Positions 14,317 through 21,003 of a stretch of 24,801 bases of DNA are shown one piece after another (within the stretch, counting starts at the first letter, position 1; every line of letters begins with the position of its first letter). The notes under the pieces were generated by a model. The model did not search any database. It was not told where the DNA came from and saw only the letters and a program-made list of their open reading frames with translations. The translations under genes and the position numbers were made by a program. The stretch is from a candidate division TA06 bacterium (GTDB lineage: Bacteria > Ratteibacteria > UBA8468 > MWAK01), in the NCBI GenBank assembly GCA_022704925.1, contig JAKJFK010000005.1, positions 1 to 24,801 of the forward strand, read 5' to 3'.

Positions 14317-15038
14317 AGGGCGTGGTCCTGGCCGGGGGATTGGGCAGCCGCCTCCGGCCGCTCACCAAGATCACCAACAAGCACCTCCTGCCGGTCTACG
14401 ACCAGCCGATGATTTATTACCCGCTCCGGCGGCTGGTGGAGGCCGGCATCACCGAGATCCTGCTGGTGACCGGCGGCGTCTATGCCGGCGAGTTCCTGCG
14501 GCTGCTGGGCAACGGCGCCCAGTTCGGCCTGAAGCACCTTCATTACACCTACCAGGAGGGCGAAGGCGGCATCGCGGCCGCGCTCGCCCTGGCCGAAGAC
14601 TTCGCCGACGGGGACCGGATCGCGGTCATCCTGGGCGATAATATCTTTCAGGAACCGATTAAACCGTACGTAAAAAATTACCGCCGCCAGGCCCAGGGGG
14701 CCCGGATTCTCCTGGCCGAGGTCGCCAACCCGGAACGCTTCGGCTGCCCGGAGCTGAAGAAGGGAAAGCTGGTCCGGATCGTCGAGAAGCCGGCGGCGCC
14801 GGCCAGCCGCTACGCGGTCACCGGCCTCTACTTTTACGACCGGGAGGTCTTCGACATCATCCGCCAGCTGAAGCCCTCGGCCCGGGGTGAGCTCGAGATC
14901 ACCGACGTCAACAACCATTACCTGAAGAAAGGCCGGTTGGAGTACGACCGGCTGGCTGGATGGTGGACCGACGCCGGCGCCTTCGATTCGCTCCTGCACG
15001 CCAGCAACCTGGTGGCCGCCGACCGGCGGCGAAAATGA
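14313..15038 (+). CDS. rmlA: Glucose-1-phosphate thymidylyltransferase (short RmlA)
   Basis: A 241-residue nucleotidyltransferase that joins dTTP and glucose-1-phosphate to form dTDP-glucose, the first step of dTDP-rhamnose synthesis. The nucleotide-binding signature is GGLGSRLRPLT (8-18), followed by KHLLPVYDQPMIYYPL. LGDNIF holds the metal-binding Asp. ITDVNNHYL and WTDAGAFDSLLHAS are typical of RmlA. The usual Thr of GxGTRL is Ser here. At 241 residues it is the short type, lacking the about 50-residue C-terminal extension of the enterobacterial enzyme. The start is set by the ATGA overlap with the epimerase gene; its own stop overlaps rmlB in the same way. Cytoplasmic. Identity is secure from sequence and operon. 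Confidence 0.93.
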   Translation: MKGVVLAGGLGSRLRPLTKITNKHLLPVYDQPMIYYPLRRLVEAGITEILLVTGGVYAGEFLRLLGNGAQFGLKHLHYTYQEGEGGIAAALALAEDFADGDRIAVILGDNIFQEPIKPYVKNYRRQAQGARILLAEVANPERFGCPELKKGKLVRIVEKPAAPASRYAVTGLYFYDREVFDIIRQLKPSARGELEITDVNNHYLKKGRLEYDRLAGWWTDAGAFDSLLHASNLVAADRRRK

Positions 15039-15997
15039 AGCTCCTGGTCACCGGCGGCTGCGGCTTCATCGGCTCCAACTTCATCCTGCACGTCTTGCGC
15101 AGCCATCCAGGCGACCGGGTGGTCAACCTCGACAAGCTCACCTATGCCGGCAACCCGGCCAACCTGGCCGAAATCAAGGGTGATCCCGGCTACGAGTTCG
15201 TCCGGGGCGACATCTGCGACGCCCGGCTGGCGGCCGAGGTCCTGGCCGGCTGCGACGCGGTGGTCAACTTCGCCGCCGAAAGCCACGTGGACCGCTCGAT
15301 CCGGGAACCGGATCCCTTCCTGCTGACCAATTTTATCGGGACCGGGGTGCTGCTGGAGGCGGCCCGGCGCTTGAAAATCCCCCGCTTCCTTCACATTTCG
15401 ACCGACGAGGTTTACGGCCCGATGGATTCGGGCCAGGCCGACGAGTCCGCCCCGCTCCACCCCTCTTCACCCTACTCGGCCAGCAAAGCCGCCGCCGATC
15501 ACCTCTGCCTGGCCTATCACGCCACCTACCGGCTGCCGGTGCTGGTAACCCGCAGCAGCAACAATTACGGGCCGCGCCAGTACCCGGAGAAACTGGTGCC
15601 GCTCTGTATCCTCCGGGCGCTGGCTGGCGGCGAGCTGCCGCTTTACGGCGACGGCCAAAACCGCCGCGACTGGCTCTACGTGGAGGACAACTGCCGGGCC
15701 ATTGACCTGCTCCTGCGCCAGGGCCGGGAAGGAGAGATTTACAACATCGCCGGCGGCCGGGAATTGAGCAACCTGGAGGTGGCCGGCCGCATCCTGGAAC
15801 TGGCCGGCCGGCCGCCGGCCCGGGTAACCTTCGTGGCCGACCGCCCCGGCCATGACCGGCGTTACGGAATCAACTGGGAGAAACTGAAGGGAATGGGCTG
15901 GCGGCCGGAGGTCTCCTTCGAGGAAGGCCTGGCCCGCACCCTGGACTGGTTCCGAAAAAATCCGGGACGGGAAGCGCGGCGGCCGAACGGGAAATGA
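15035..15997 (+). CDS. rmlB: dTDP-glucose 4,6-dehydratase
   Basis: A 320-residue extended short-chain dehydrogenase converting dTDP-glucose to dTDP-4-keto-6-deoxyglucose with tightly bound NAD. GGCGFIGSN (7-15) is the Rossmann dinucleotide site. T123-D124-E125 in STDEVYG supplies the dehydratase acid and base. Y147-SAS-K151 is the catalytic YxxxK pair. NYGPRQYPEKLVP is a nucleotide-sugar-binding segment shared by RmlB proteins. Length is in the normal range. It begins in an ATGA overlap with rmlA and ends in another with rmlD, so the four genes are probably one translationally coupled unit. Cytoplasmic. It could also feed other 6-deoxysugars, but the complete gene set points to rhamnose. Confidence 0.94.
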   Translation: MKLLVTGGCGFIGSNFILHVLRSHPGDRVVNLDKLTYAGNPANLAEIKGDPGYEFVRGDICDARLAAEVLAGCDAVVNFAAESHVDRSIREPDPFLLTNFIGTGVLLEAARRLKIPRFLHISTDEVYGPMDSGQADESAPLHPSSPYSASKAAADHLCLAYHATYRLPVLVTRSSNNYGPRQYPEKLVPLCILRALAGGELPLYGDGQNRRDWLYVEDNCRAIDLLLRQGREGEIYNIAGGRELSNLEVAGRILELAGRPPARVTFVADRPGHDRRYGINWEKLKGMGWRPEVSFEEGLARTLDWFRKNPGREARRPNGK

Positions 15998-16845
15998 AGC
16001 GGCTGAAATTGCTGGTAACCGGCCACCGCGGCCTGCTGGGAAGCGACCTGGCCGCCGGCCTGGCGAAGGAGTACGAGGTAACCGGAATCGGCCGGGCCGA
16101 ATGCGACCTGACCCGCCGGCCGGCGGTGCTGGAGGCCCTGAAGCGTCTCCGGCCCGACCTGGCGGTCCACGCCGCCGCCTGGACCGACGTGGACGGCTGC
16201 GAACGGGAGCCGGAGACCGCCTACCGGGTCAACGTCCTGGCCACCGGCCACCTGGCCGAGGCCTGCCAGCGGCTGAAAATCCCCCTGCTTTACATCTCGA
16301 CCGATTTCGTCTTCGACGGCCGAAAAAAATCCCCCTACCGGGAATCCGATCCGACCAACCCCATCCAGGTTTACGGCCGCTCCAAGCTGGCCGGCGAAAC
16401 GGCCGTTCAGAATCTCTGCGAACGGTTCTTCATCGTGCGCACCGCCTGGCTCTTCGGCCGGCACGGCCGAACCTTCCCGGCCCGGATCCTGGAAGCGGCC
16501 CACCGGGGCGAAACCGCCCCGGTCATCAGGAACCAGACCGGTTCGCCCACCTACACGGTGGACCTAACCCGGGCGGTCGGCGAAATCCTGCGCGGGGGCG
16601 GTTACGGACTCTACCACGCGGTCAATCTCGGCGCGGCCTCGCGCCTGGAACTGGCCCGGGAGGTTCTGAAACAGGCGGGGCTGAAAGGACGGTTGAAGCC
16701 GGTGACGGCCGCGGAGCTGAAACTGCCGGCGCGACGGCCGGCCCGGTCGGCCCTGCGGACCCTGGTCCTGGAGGCCGAAACCGGCCTGAAGATGGCCGAG
16801 TGGCCGGAGGCGCTCCACCGTTACCTGGCCGAAGAAACGGATTGA
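15994..16845 (+). CDS. rmlD: dTDP-4-dehydrorhamnose reductase
   Basis: A 283-residue short-chain reductase that makes dTDP-L-rhamnose, the last step of the pathway. TGHRGLLGSDL (9-19) is a slightly unusual version of the GxxGxxG nucleotide site. HAAAWTDVDGCE is a strong RmlD hallmark. YISTDFVFDG and Y127-GRS-K131 give the catalytic residues. RTAWLFGRHG and NQTGSPTYTVDL are further family segments. The start overlaps rmlB as ATGA. The stop at 16845 is only 3 bp from the stop of the convergent glycosyltransferase gene, leaving no room for a separate terminator. Its product could be used by the nearby glycosyltransferases. Confidence 0.93.
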   Translation: MKRLKLLVTGHRGLLGSDLAAGLAKEYEVTGIGRAECDLTRRPAVLEALKRLRPDLAVHAAAWTDVDGCEREPETAYRVNVLATGHLAEACQRLKIPLLYISTDFVFDGRKKSPYRESDPTNPIQVYGRSKLAGETAVQNLCERFFIVRTAWLFGRHGRTFPARILEAAHRGETAPVIRNQTGSPTYTVDLTRAVGEILRGGGYGLYHAVNLGAASRLELAREVLKQAGLKGRLKPVTAAELKLPARRPARSALRTLVLEAETGLKMAEWPEALHRYLAEETD

Positions 16846-16848
16846 ATC

Positions 16849-17583
16849 TCAAGAAACCGGCCGCGGCTTGCGACCCAACCAGACTGCCACCCGGTAGTAG
16901 AGAATCAGGGCCACCATCCGCAGGGCCAGCTGCACCGTCCGCCACTTGTGGCCGGTAACCGAGGAGACGCCCACCCGGGGCAGGTAGTTGACCGGCACCT
17001 CGATGTAACGAAGCCGGTTGATGACCGCCAGGATCATCATCTCCGGTCCGAAATGCTCCCGCTGGACCGTGAACTGGGAGCGGATCTTCTCCAGGGCCGG
17101 CCGCTTGATCAGGCGCATCGTGCAGCCGACGTCGGTGAAGGTGGTGGTGTTGAAGAGAAACTCCAGCATTTTGGCCACCGCCCAGTTTCCCCACTTGAGC
17201 AGCGGCCCCATGTTGGCGCCGGCCCAGATCAGGACCGAGGTGGTCCGGGTGCCGAAGACCGCCTCGAAATCGTCGGAGTAGGCCAGCAGCTTGAAGATAT
17301 CGTGGGCGGCGAAGGTCCCGTCGGGCTCGGAAAGAACCAGCAGTTCGCCCCGGGCCTCGCGGAAACCGCGCTGGATGGCCGCCCCGTAACCCTGGCGCGG
17401 CTCGAGGACCTCGCGCGCCCGCGTCCGGGCCACCTCGGCGCTGGTGCCTTCCCGGGCGTTGTTGTTGACCACGATCACCTCGTCAACCACGCCGGTGGCG
17501 AAGAACTCGTCCACCACCCGCCGGATGGAATCCTTCTCGTTGTAGGTCGGCAGGATCACCGACACCATCCGGTCACGCCACAT
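16849..17583 (-). CDS. GT2 glycosyltransferase, dolichyl/polyprenyl-phosphate mannose synthase-like
   Basis: A 244-residue GT-A fold glycosyltransferase of family 2. VSVILPTYNEKDS (7-19) is the nucleotide-sugar-binding start, and GYGAAIQRG (65-73) is typical of polyprenyl-phosphate sugar synthases. The DxD metal motif reads E86-P-D88 in SEPDGTF, so the first Asp is Glu. The C-terminus has a hydrophobic stretch (LALRMVALILYYRVAVWLG) that may attach to the membrane. I chose ATG 17583, preceded by GGGAGGT at good spacing; it lies inside the end of the upstream GT39-like gene (11-bp overlap). ATG 17568 is an alternative without a ribosome site. It probably makes a polyprenyl-phosphate sugar used as donor by the GT39-like enzyme. 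Confidence 0.88.
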   Translation of the reverse strand: MWRDRMVSVILPTYNEKDSIRRVVDEFFATGVVDEVIVVNNNAREGTSAEVARTRAREVLEPRQGYGAAIQRGFREARGELLVLSEPDGTFAAHDIFKLLAYSDDFEAVFGTRTTSVLIWAGANMGPLLKWGNWAVAKMLEFLFNTTTFTDVGCTMRLIKRPALEKIRSQFTVQREHFGPEMMILAVINRLRYIEVPVNYLPRVGVSSVTGHKWRTVQLALRMVALILYYRVAVWLGRKPRPVS

Positions 17584-18832
17584 GGCCGACCTCCCGCGGA
17601 ACCGGACCCCGGCGGCGCCACTCAACCAGCCGGACAAAAGCGAAGGCGGCGAAGATCATCACGTAAGGCATCAGCGGCAACCGGTAGCGGATGGTCGCCC
17701 GGGCCATGACGGTAAGGGTTGAGAAGACAACCACCAGGACCAGCGGAATCAGCGTCCGACGCCAGTGGCGCCGGGAGAGGAAGACGCCGGGCAGGAAGAG
17801 CGTGATGGCCACCCCGGAGGTCAGCAGGCTGACCAGCAGGTGCAGGATGTTGTAATAGCGGCCACTCACGCCCACGCCCCGGTGGGGATAGAAACGCCAG
17901 AAACGCACGAACCGGTCGGCCGCCAGCCGGGCGTAGTCACCCGGCCGGGACAGGATGAAGCCGAGGGCCGCGCGGCGATACCAACGGCTGATCTCCAGTT
18001 CGGAGCGGCCGATAAACCGGCGTTCGGGCTCCTCGCCGTGGAAGAACCCGGCCGGCGTCTTCATCATCCGGACCGCGCCCGGATTGTTGGCGATGTAGAG
18101 AACCTCGCCGGCCACCGTCGGCATAACCACCAGTTGCTTATGGATGCGGTAATTCCGGATGACCCAGGGTGAAAAGACCAGCAAGGCCAGGCCGCCGGCC
18201 AGGAAGACTTCCCGGCCGGCCCGCCGCGGGTCCCGGCGGCCGATGAAATAGGCGGCCAGCAGAAAGGGCATCAACACGATCGCCTGGGCCCGGGTCAGGG
18301 CGGCCACGCCGAGCAGCAGGCCGGCGGCCGCCGGGTTGACCGGCGCCGGCCGGCGGAGTCCACGCACCAGGAAGAAGACCGGCAGGATGAGCACGAAGAT
18401 GGTGACGCTCTCCGGCGTCAGGTAGCCGGTCCAGTGAATCGACTCAGGCAGGACGGCCATTCCGAAGGCGGCCAGCCGGGCCACCGGTTCAGAGTCGAAG
18501 AGATCCCGCCCCAGCAGGTAGGTGAAGACCGCCGTCAAGCTGGAGAGTATGGCCAGCAAGATCTTGACCGCCAGGTAGTTCTCGCCGAAGAGCCGGAAAA
18601 CCGGGACCAGAATCAGGGAAAACCCGGGCTCCCGCCAGGAGTAGAGCGGGGTATCGCCCGGATAGCAGGAGACCGAGCGGGGCATGCTGTAGCCGCGCCC
18701 CTCGATCAGGGACCAGGCCGCCTCCTTGACCCCCTCCTCGCCCCAGTCGTCCACGCGGTTGTCAAGCGAGGCGATCCAGAGGACCCGCAGGGCCAGCCCA
18801 AGCAGGAAGATAATCAGGAGCATTCGTTTCAT
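17573..18832 (-). CDS. GT39/ArnT-like polytopic membrane glycosyltransferase
   Basis: A 419-residue membrane protein with a cytoplasmic-to-outside first helix (MLLIIFLLGLALRVLWIA) and about ten further hydrophobic segments. The first external loop contains VDDWGEEGVKEAAW, the acidic motif of the PMT/ArnT family. YSWREPGFSLILVPVFRLFG matches the conserved REPGYP-type segment. Such enzymes move a sugar from a polyprenyl phosphate to a protein or lipid on the outer face of the membrane. The start at 18832 is backed by AGGA; the frame is open further upstream but that stretch contains the promoter. The downstream GT2 probably makes its donor. The acceptor is unknown. Confidence 0.88.
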   Translation of the reverse strand: MKRMLLIIFLLGLALRVLWIASLDNRVDDWGEEGVKEAAWSLIEGRGYSMPRSVSCYPGDTPLYSWREPGFSLILVPVFRLFGENYLAVKILLAILSSLTAVFTYLLGRDLFDSEPVARLAAFGMAVLPESIHWTGYLTPESVTIFVLILPVFFLVRGLRRPAPVNPAAAGLLLGVAALTRAQAIVLMPFLLAAYFIGRRDPRRAGREVFLAGGLALLVFSPWVIRNYRIHKQLVVMPTVAGEVLYIANNPGAVRMMKTPAGFFHGEEPERRFIGRSELEISRWYRRAALGFILSRPGDYARLAADRFVRFWRFYPHRGVGVSGRYYNILHLLVSLLTSGVAITLFLPGVFLSRRHWRRTLIPLVLVVVFSTLTVMARATIRYRLPLMPYVMIFAAFAFVRLVEWRRRGPVPREVGHVA

Positions 18833-18888
18833 CGGGTTTCCTAATAAGGATAGCTGCCCGGTCTGACATTCAAAAACCGGACACGGAT

Positions 18889-18917
18889 ATTTTAACCGTT
18901 GCCCGGCTTTTAGGCAA
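18889..18917 (-). promoter_or_regulatory. Promoter of the GT39-GT2 operon
   Basis: Minus-strand TTGCCT (18917-18912), 17-bp spacer, TAAAAT (18894-18889). Transcription would start near 18882, about 50 nt before the ATG. The hexamers nearly equal those of the fucosidase promoter (TTGCCG, TAAAAT). Its -35 is 7 bp from the -35 of the divergent repeat-protein promoter. Confidence 0.6.
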
Positions 18918-18924
18918 AAAACAC

Positions 18925-18954
18925 TTGACTTCCCCGGAAGGCCGGTGTTATCGT
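18925..18954 (+). promoter_or_regulatory. Promoter of the first 38-residue-repeat gene
   Basis: TTGACT (18925-18930), 18-bp spacer, TATCGT (18949-18954) with TGT before the -10 (extended -10). This matches the arrangement upstream of the paralogue at 20906. The leader is about 40 nt and contains AAGGGAGG before the ATG at 19004. Confidence 0.5.
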
Positions 18955-19003
18955 TAAAACCGGCCGGTTGATAAATCATTTTCAAACGAAAAGGGAGGCG
19001 GAG

Positions 19004-19912
19004 ATGGCCAGGAGAATGGTATCGGCAATAATGGTGCTGCTGCTGCTCGCGCTCTGGTGCTCGGCCGGGGAAGCCGGCATGAGGGAGGCCGAAGAGCTTT
19101 ACCGGCAGAAGAAGTTCGTCGAGGCCGAGGCCGAGATCCGCAAGGTTCTCCAGGAGAAGCCGGATGCCGGCGGCGGAACCCTACAGCTCCTGCTCGGCCA
19201 TACCCTGAACGCCCAGAAAAAATACCCCGAGGCCTACCTGGAGTTCAAGAAGGTGGCCGGGATCAAGGGTGTCGCCGTCAACCTGGCCTTTCTCGGGGAG
19301 TTCAACGCCGCCGAGGCCCTGGACAGCCAGCGCAAGGATACCGAGGCGCTGGTCGAATTCCGCCGGGTCCTGGAGATGAAGGACCTGCACGACAACAGCC
19401 GGGCCTCGGTCTTGCTTTCAACCGCCCGGATCCTGCGGCGCCAGGAAAAACTGGACGAGGCGGAGGCCGAGTACCGGAAAATCGACGGGCTGAAGGAGAT
19501 CACCGCCCACTACCGGGTCTCGACCCTGACCGCACTGGCAAACCTGCTGCGCGACCGGAAGAAATTCCCGGAGGCGATCACCGAGTACCGGAAGGCGCTG
19601 GCGGTCGAGGGAATCGTCCCGGTCCAGCAGGCCTCGATCCAGATGAACATCGCCGGGATAGTCAACCTCCAGGGCGATAAGGAGGCGGCCGTCGCCGAGT
19701 ATCGGAAGGCAGCCGCCATCGAAGGCGCCGGCGATTCGCAGCGGGCGACCGCCTATTTCGAGGCCGGCGATCTCCTCAAGTCGCTGAAGAAGTACGACGA
19801 GGCGAGCGCCGAATACCGGAAGGTCCTCGCTTTGAAGGAGACCTCCGAAGCCAATCGGAAACGGGCCGAGGGATCCATCGCCGCCTGCGAGAAATTGAAG
19901 GCCGGCGCCTGA
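19004..19912 (+). CDS. Secreted TPR-like protein with strict 38-residue repeats (paralogue 1)
   Basis: A 302-residue protein with a signal peptide (MARRMVSAIMVLLLLALWCSAGEAG) and then helical repeats. The first unit is 36 residues; the next five are exactly 38 residues each, counted from QKKYPEA to QRKDTEA, QEKLDEA, RKKFPEA, QGDKEAA and LKKYDEA. The core of each is xKKxxEAxxEYRKxL, with the tyrosine/arginine/lysine nearly fixed. It resembles a tetratricopeptide repeat but is four residues longer per unit. The C-terminus ends SIAACEKLKAGA, matching the paralogue. The cysteine in the signal peptide does not form a lipobox. The ATG at 19004 follows AAGGGAGG. It probably binds proteins or peptides in the periplasm or outside the cell; its partner is unknown. 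A convergent isomerase gene lies downstream. Confidence 0.88.
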   Translation: MARRMVSAIMVLLLLALWCSAGEAGMREAEELYRQKKFVEAEAEIRKVLQEKPDAGGGTLQLLLGHTLNAQKKYPEAYLEFKKVAGIKGVAVNLAFLGEFNAAEALDSQRKDTEALVEFRRVLEMKDLHDNSRASVLLSTARILRRQEKLDEAEAEYRKIDGLKEITAHYRVSTLTALANLLRDRKKFPEAITEYRKALAVEGIVPVQQASIQMNIAGIVNLQGDKEAAVAEYRKAAAIEGAGDSQRATAYFEAGDLLKSLKKYDEASAEYRKVLALKETSEANRKRAEGSIAACEKLKAGA

Positions 19913-19938
19913 ACGGATCCGTTGCCGGCCGGGTTCAG
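19909..19938. terminator. Possible hairpin holding both convergent stop codons
   Basis: CTGAAC (19909-19914) can pair with GTTCAG (19933-19938). The TGA of the repeat gene and the TGA of the convergent isomerase gene both lie in the arms. A perfect 12-bp palindrome AACGGATCCGTT (19912-19923) offers an alternative fold. There is no T-tract. Confidence 0.3.
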
Positions 19939-20801
19939 AGCAGGCCGGCCAGGTGGGCGACGTCCCGCTTCAGCACCTCGCGCCGGGCCGGAAGCTCGAA
20001 CTTGCCCAGCGACTCGTCCTCGATGGTCAGCGGTCCGGCGTAACCGGCCCGGGCCAGAATCCGTACCAGCCGGCTGTGGTCAATGTCGCCTTCGCCGATC
20101 GGGCTGACATAGATCTTGTAATCCAGACCGGGCTCCCGGCGCCGCTCTCGGATCTCCTCGGGAAAGCGGATATTCTTGACATGGGTGTGTTTCACCTGTC
20201 CGGCCATCTCCTCGAAGACACGGTAAACCTCGCTGAGCGGCAATCCGGACCAGTAGAAGTTGCCGGTGTCCAGGGTGATGCCCAGGCGCGGATCGCCCAC
20301 CCGTCCGATTACCTGGCGCAGGAATTCCGGGTCGTTGCCCTGGATACCGTGGTTCTCGATGCCCAGCTGGACACCGGCCGCCGGGGCGGCGGCCAGAACC
20401 GCCTTCATGCACTCCACGAAACGGTTCACCCGTACCTCGAACGACTCCTCCTTCTCCCCCTTGGTCACCGCGTCGATCCGGATCGCCGGCACCGAGAGGG
20501 CCTGGGCGGTCTTGATGACGTCGATCACCCAGCGCACCTCGGCGTCCGGGTCGGCACTGTTGAAGTTGTTGTGAAGCAGGAAGGCGCTGACCCTGACACC
20601 GGCCGGCCCGAAAAGGTCCCGGATGGCGCCGGCGGCCGCCTCCGGGGCGAAGGTTTGCTTCTCCCAGGCGTCGGGCCGGTAAACGCTGTAATCACGGAAG
20701 AATTCGAGCTCAAGATTGGCCAGTTTCAAATCGTCCAATCCGGACCGGATGCTTTCGTAACCGGCCGATTTCAGAATGCCGTCCCTGATCGCTACGTACA
20801 T
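19935..20801 (-). CDS. Xylose isomerase-like TIM-barrel protein (sugar phosphate isomerase/epimerase family)
   Basis: A 288-residue cytoplasmic protein of the AP-endonuclease-2/xylose isomerase-like family (COG1082). The metal-binding set is visible: E149 in GIENHG, D178 in TLDTGNFYWSG, H205/H207 in KHTHVKN and E261 in TIEDESLG. Such enzymes isomerise or epimerise keto-sugars, or dehydrate inosose derivatives; the substrate cannot be read from sequence. The ATG at 20801 follows AGGAGG at ideal spacing. It is a single gene lying between, and opposite to, two paralogous secreted repeat genes. Its promoter is bracketed by a perfect inverted repeat, which suggests specific regulation. Confidence 0.9.
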   Translation of the reverse strand: MYVAIRDGILKSAGYESIRSGLDDLKLANLELEFFRDYSVYRPDAWEKQTFAPEAAAGAIRDLFGPAGVRVSAFLLHNNFNSADPDAEVRWVIDVIKTAQALSVPAIRIDAVTKGEKEESFEVRVNRFVECMKAVLAAAPAAGVQLGIENHGIQGNDPEFLRQVIGRVGDPRLGITLDTGNFYWSGLPLSEVYRVFEEMAGQVKHTHVKNIRFPEEIRERRREPGLDYKIYVSPIGEGDIDHSRLVRILARAGYAGPLTIEDESLGKFELPARREVLKRDVAHLAGLL

Positions 20802-20834
20802 CTTGCGCCTCCTGGTTGCGAACCTGACACTTTC

Positions 20835-20882
20835 GTCGAGAACTTCACCGGTAAATTGTAAACCGCGGCGGCCGTTCTCGAC
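20835..20882. promoter_or_regulatory. Perfect 9-bp inverted repeat bracketing the isomerase promoter
   Basis: GTCGAGAAC (20835-20843) and its exact reverse complement GTTCTCGAC (20874-20882) are separated by 30 bp. The upstream arm overlaps the -35 hexamer and the other lies just past the expected start point. The outer arm would not be in the isomerase transcript, so an RNA hairpin is unlikely; a two-site protein operator is the better reading. Confidence 0.5.
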
Positions 20883-20884
20883 AA
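20855..20884 (-). promoter_or_regulatory. Promoter of the isomerase-like gene
   Basis: Minus-strand TTGTCG (20884-20879), 18-bp spacer, TACAAT (20860-20855). The start would be near 20848, giving a leader of about 47 nt that includes AGGAGG. Confidence 0.55.
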
Positions 20885-20905
20885 ATGGAGGCCGGAAACC
20901 GGCGG

Positions 20906-20935
20906 TTGACGAAAAAAACCGGAAAGTGCTACCTT
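20906..20935 (+). promoter_or_regulatory. Promoter of the second 38-residue-repeat gene
   Basis: TTGACG (20906-20911), 18-bp spacer, TACCTT (20930-20935) preceded by TGC (extended -10). Spacing and TGN match the promoter of the paralogue at 18925. The leader is about 60 nt. Confidence 0.5.
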
Positions 20936-20958
20936 ATGACCGGGTTGGGGGAATCGAT

Positions 20959-20970
20959 TTCCCGCGGGAA
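20959..20970. promoter_or_regulatory. Perfect 12-bp palindrome in the leader of the second repeat gene
   Basis: TTCCCGCGGGAA is perfectly self-complementary and lies about 34 bp before the ATG, inside the transcribed leader. A preceding GGGAA (20948-20953 region) could pair with its TTCCC, giving two alternative RNA folds. It could be an operator or an RNA element; its role is not shown. Confidence 0.3.
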
Positions 20971-21003
20971 TGCTCCTGGCCGGAAAAAACTAAGGTGATC
21001 CTT

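Noticed and set aside
18833-19003. CCGGT/ACCGG stem in the GT39 leader as a riboswitch
   Set aside because: Only five base pairs with a long loop and no conserved aptamer features.
19004-19081. Lipoprotein signal in the first repeat protein, because of a Cys near the signal peptide end
   Set aside because: The residues before the Cys (LALWC) do not match the lipobox, where a small residue precedes Cys.
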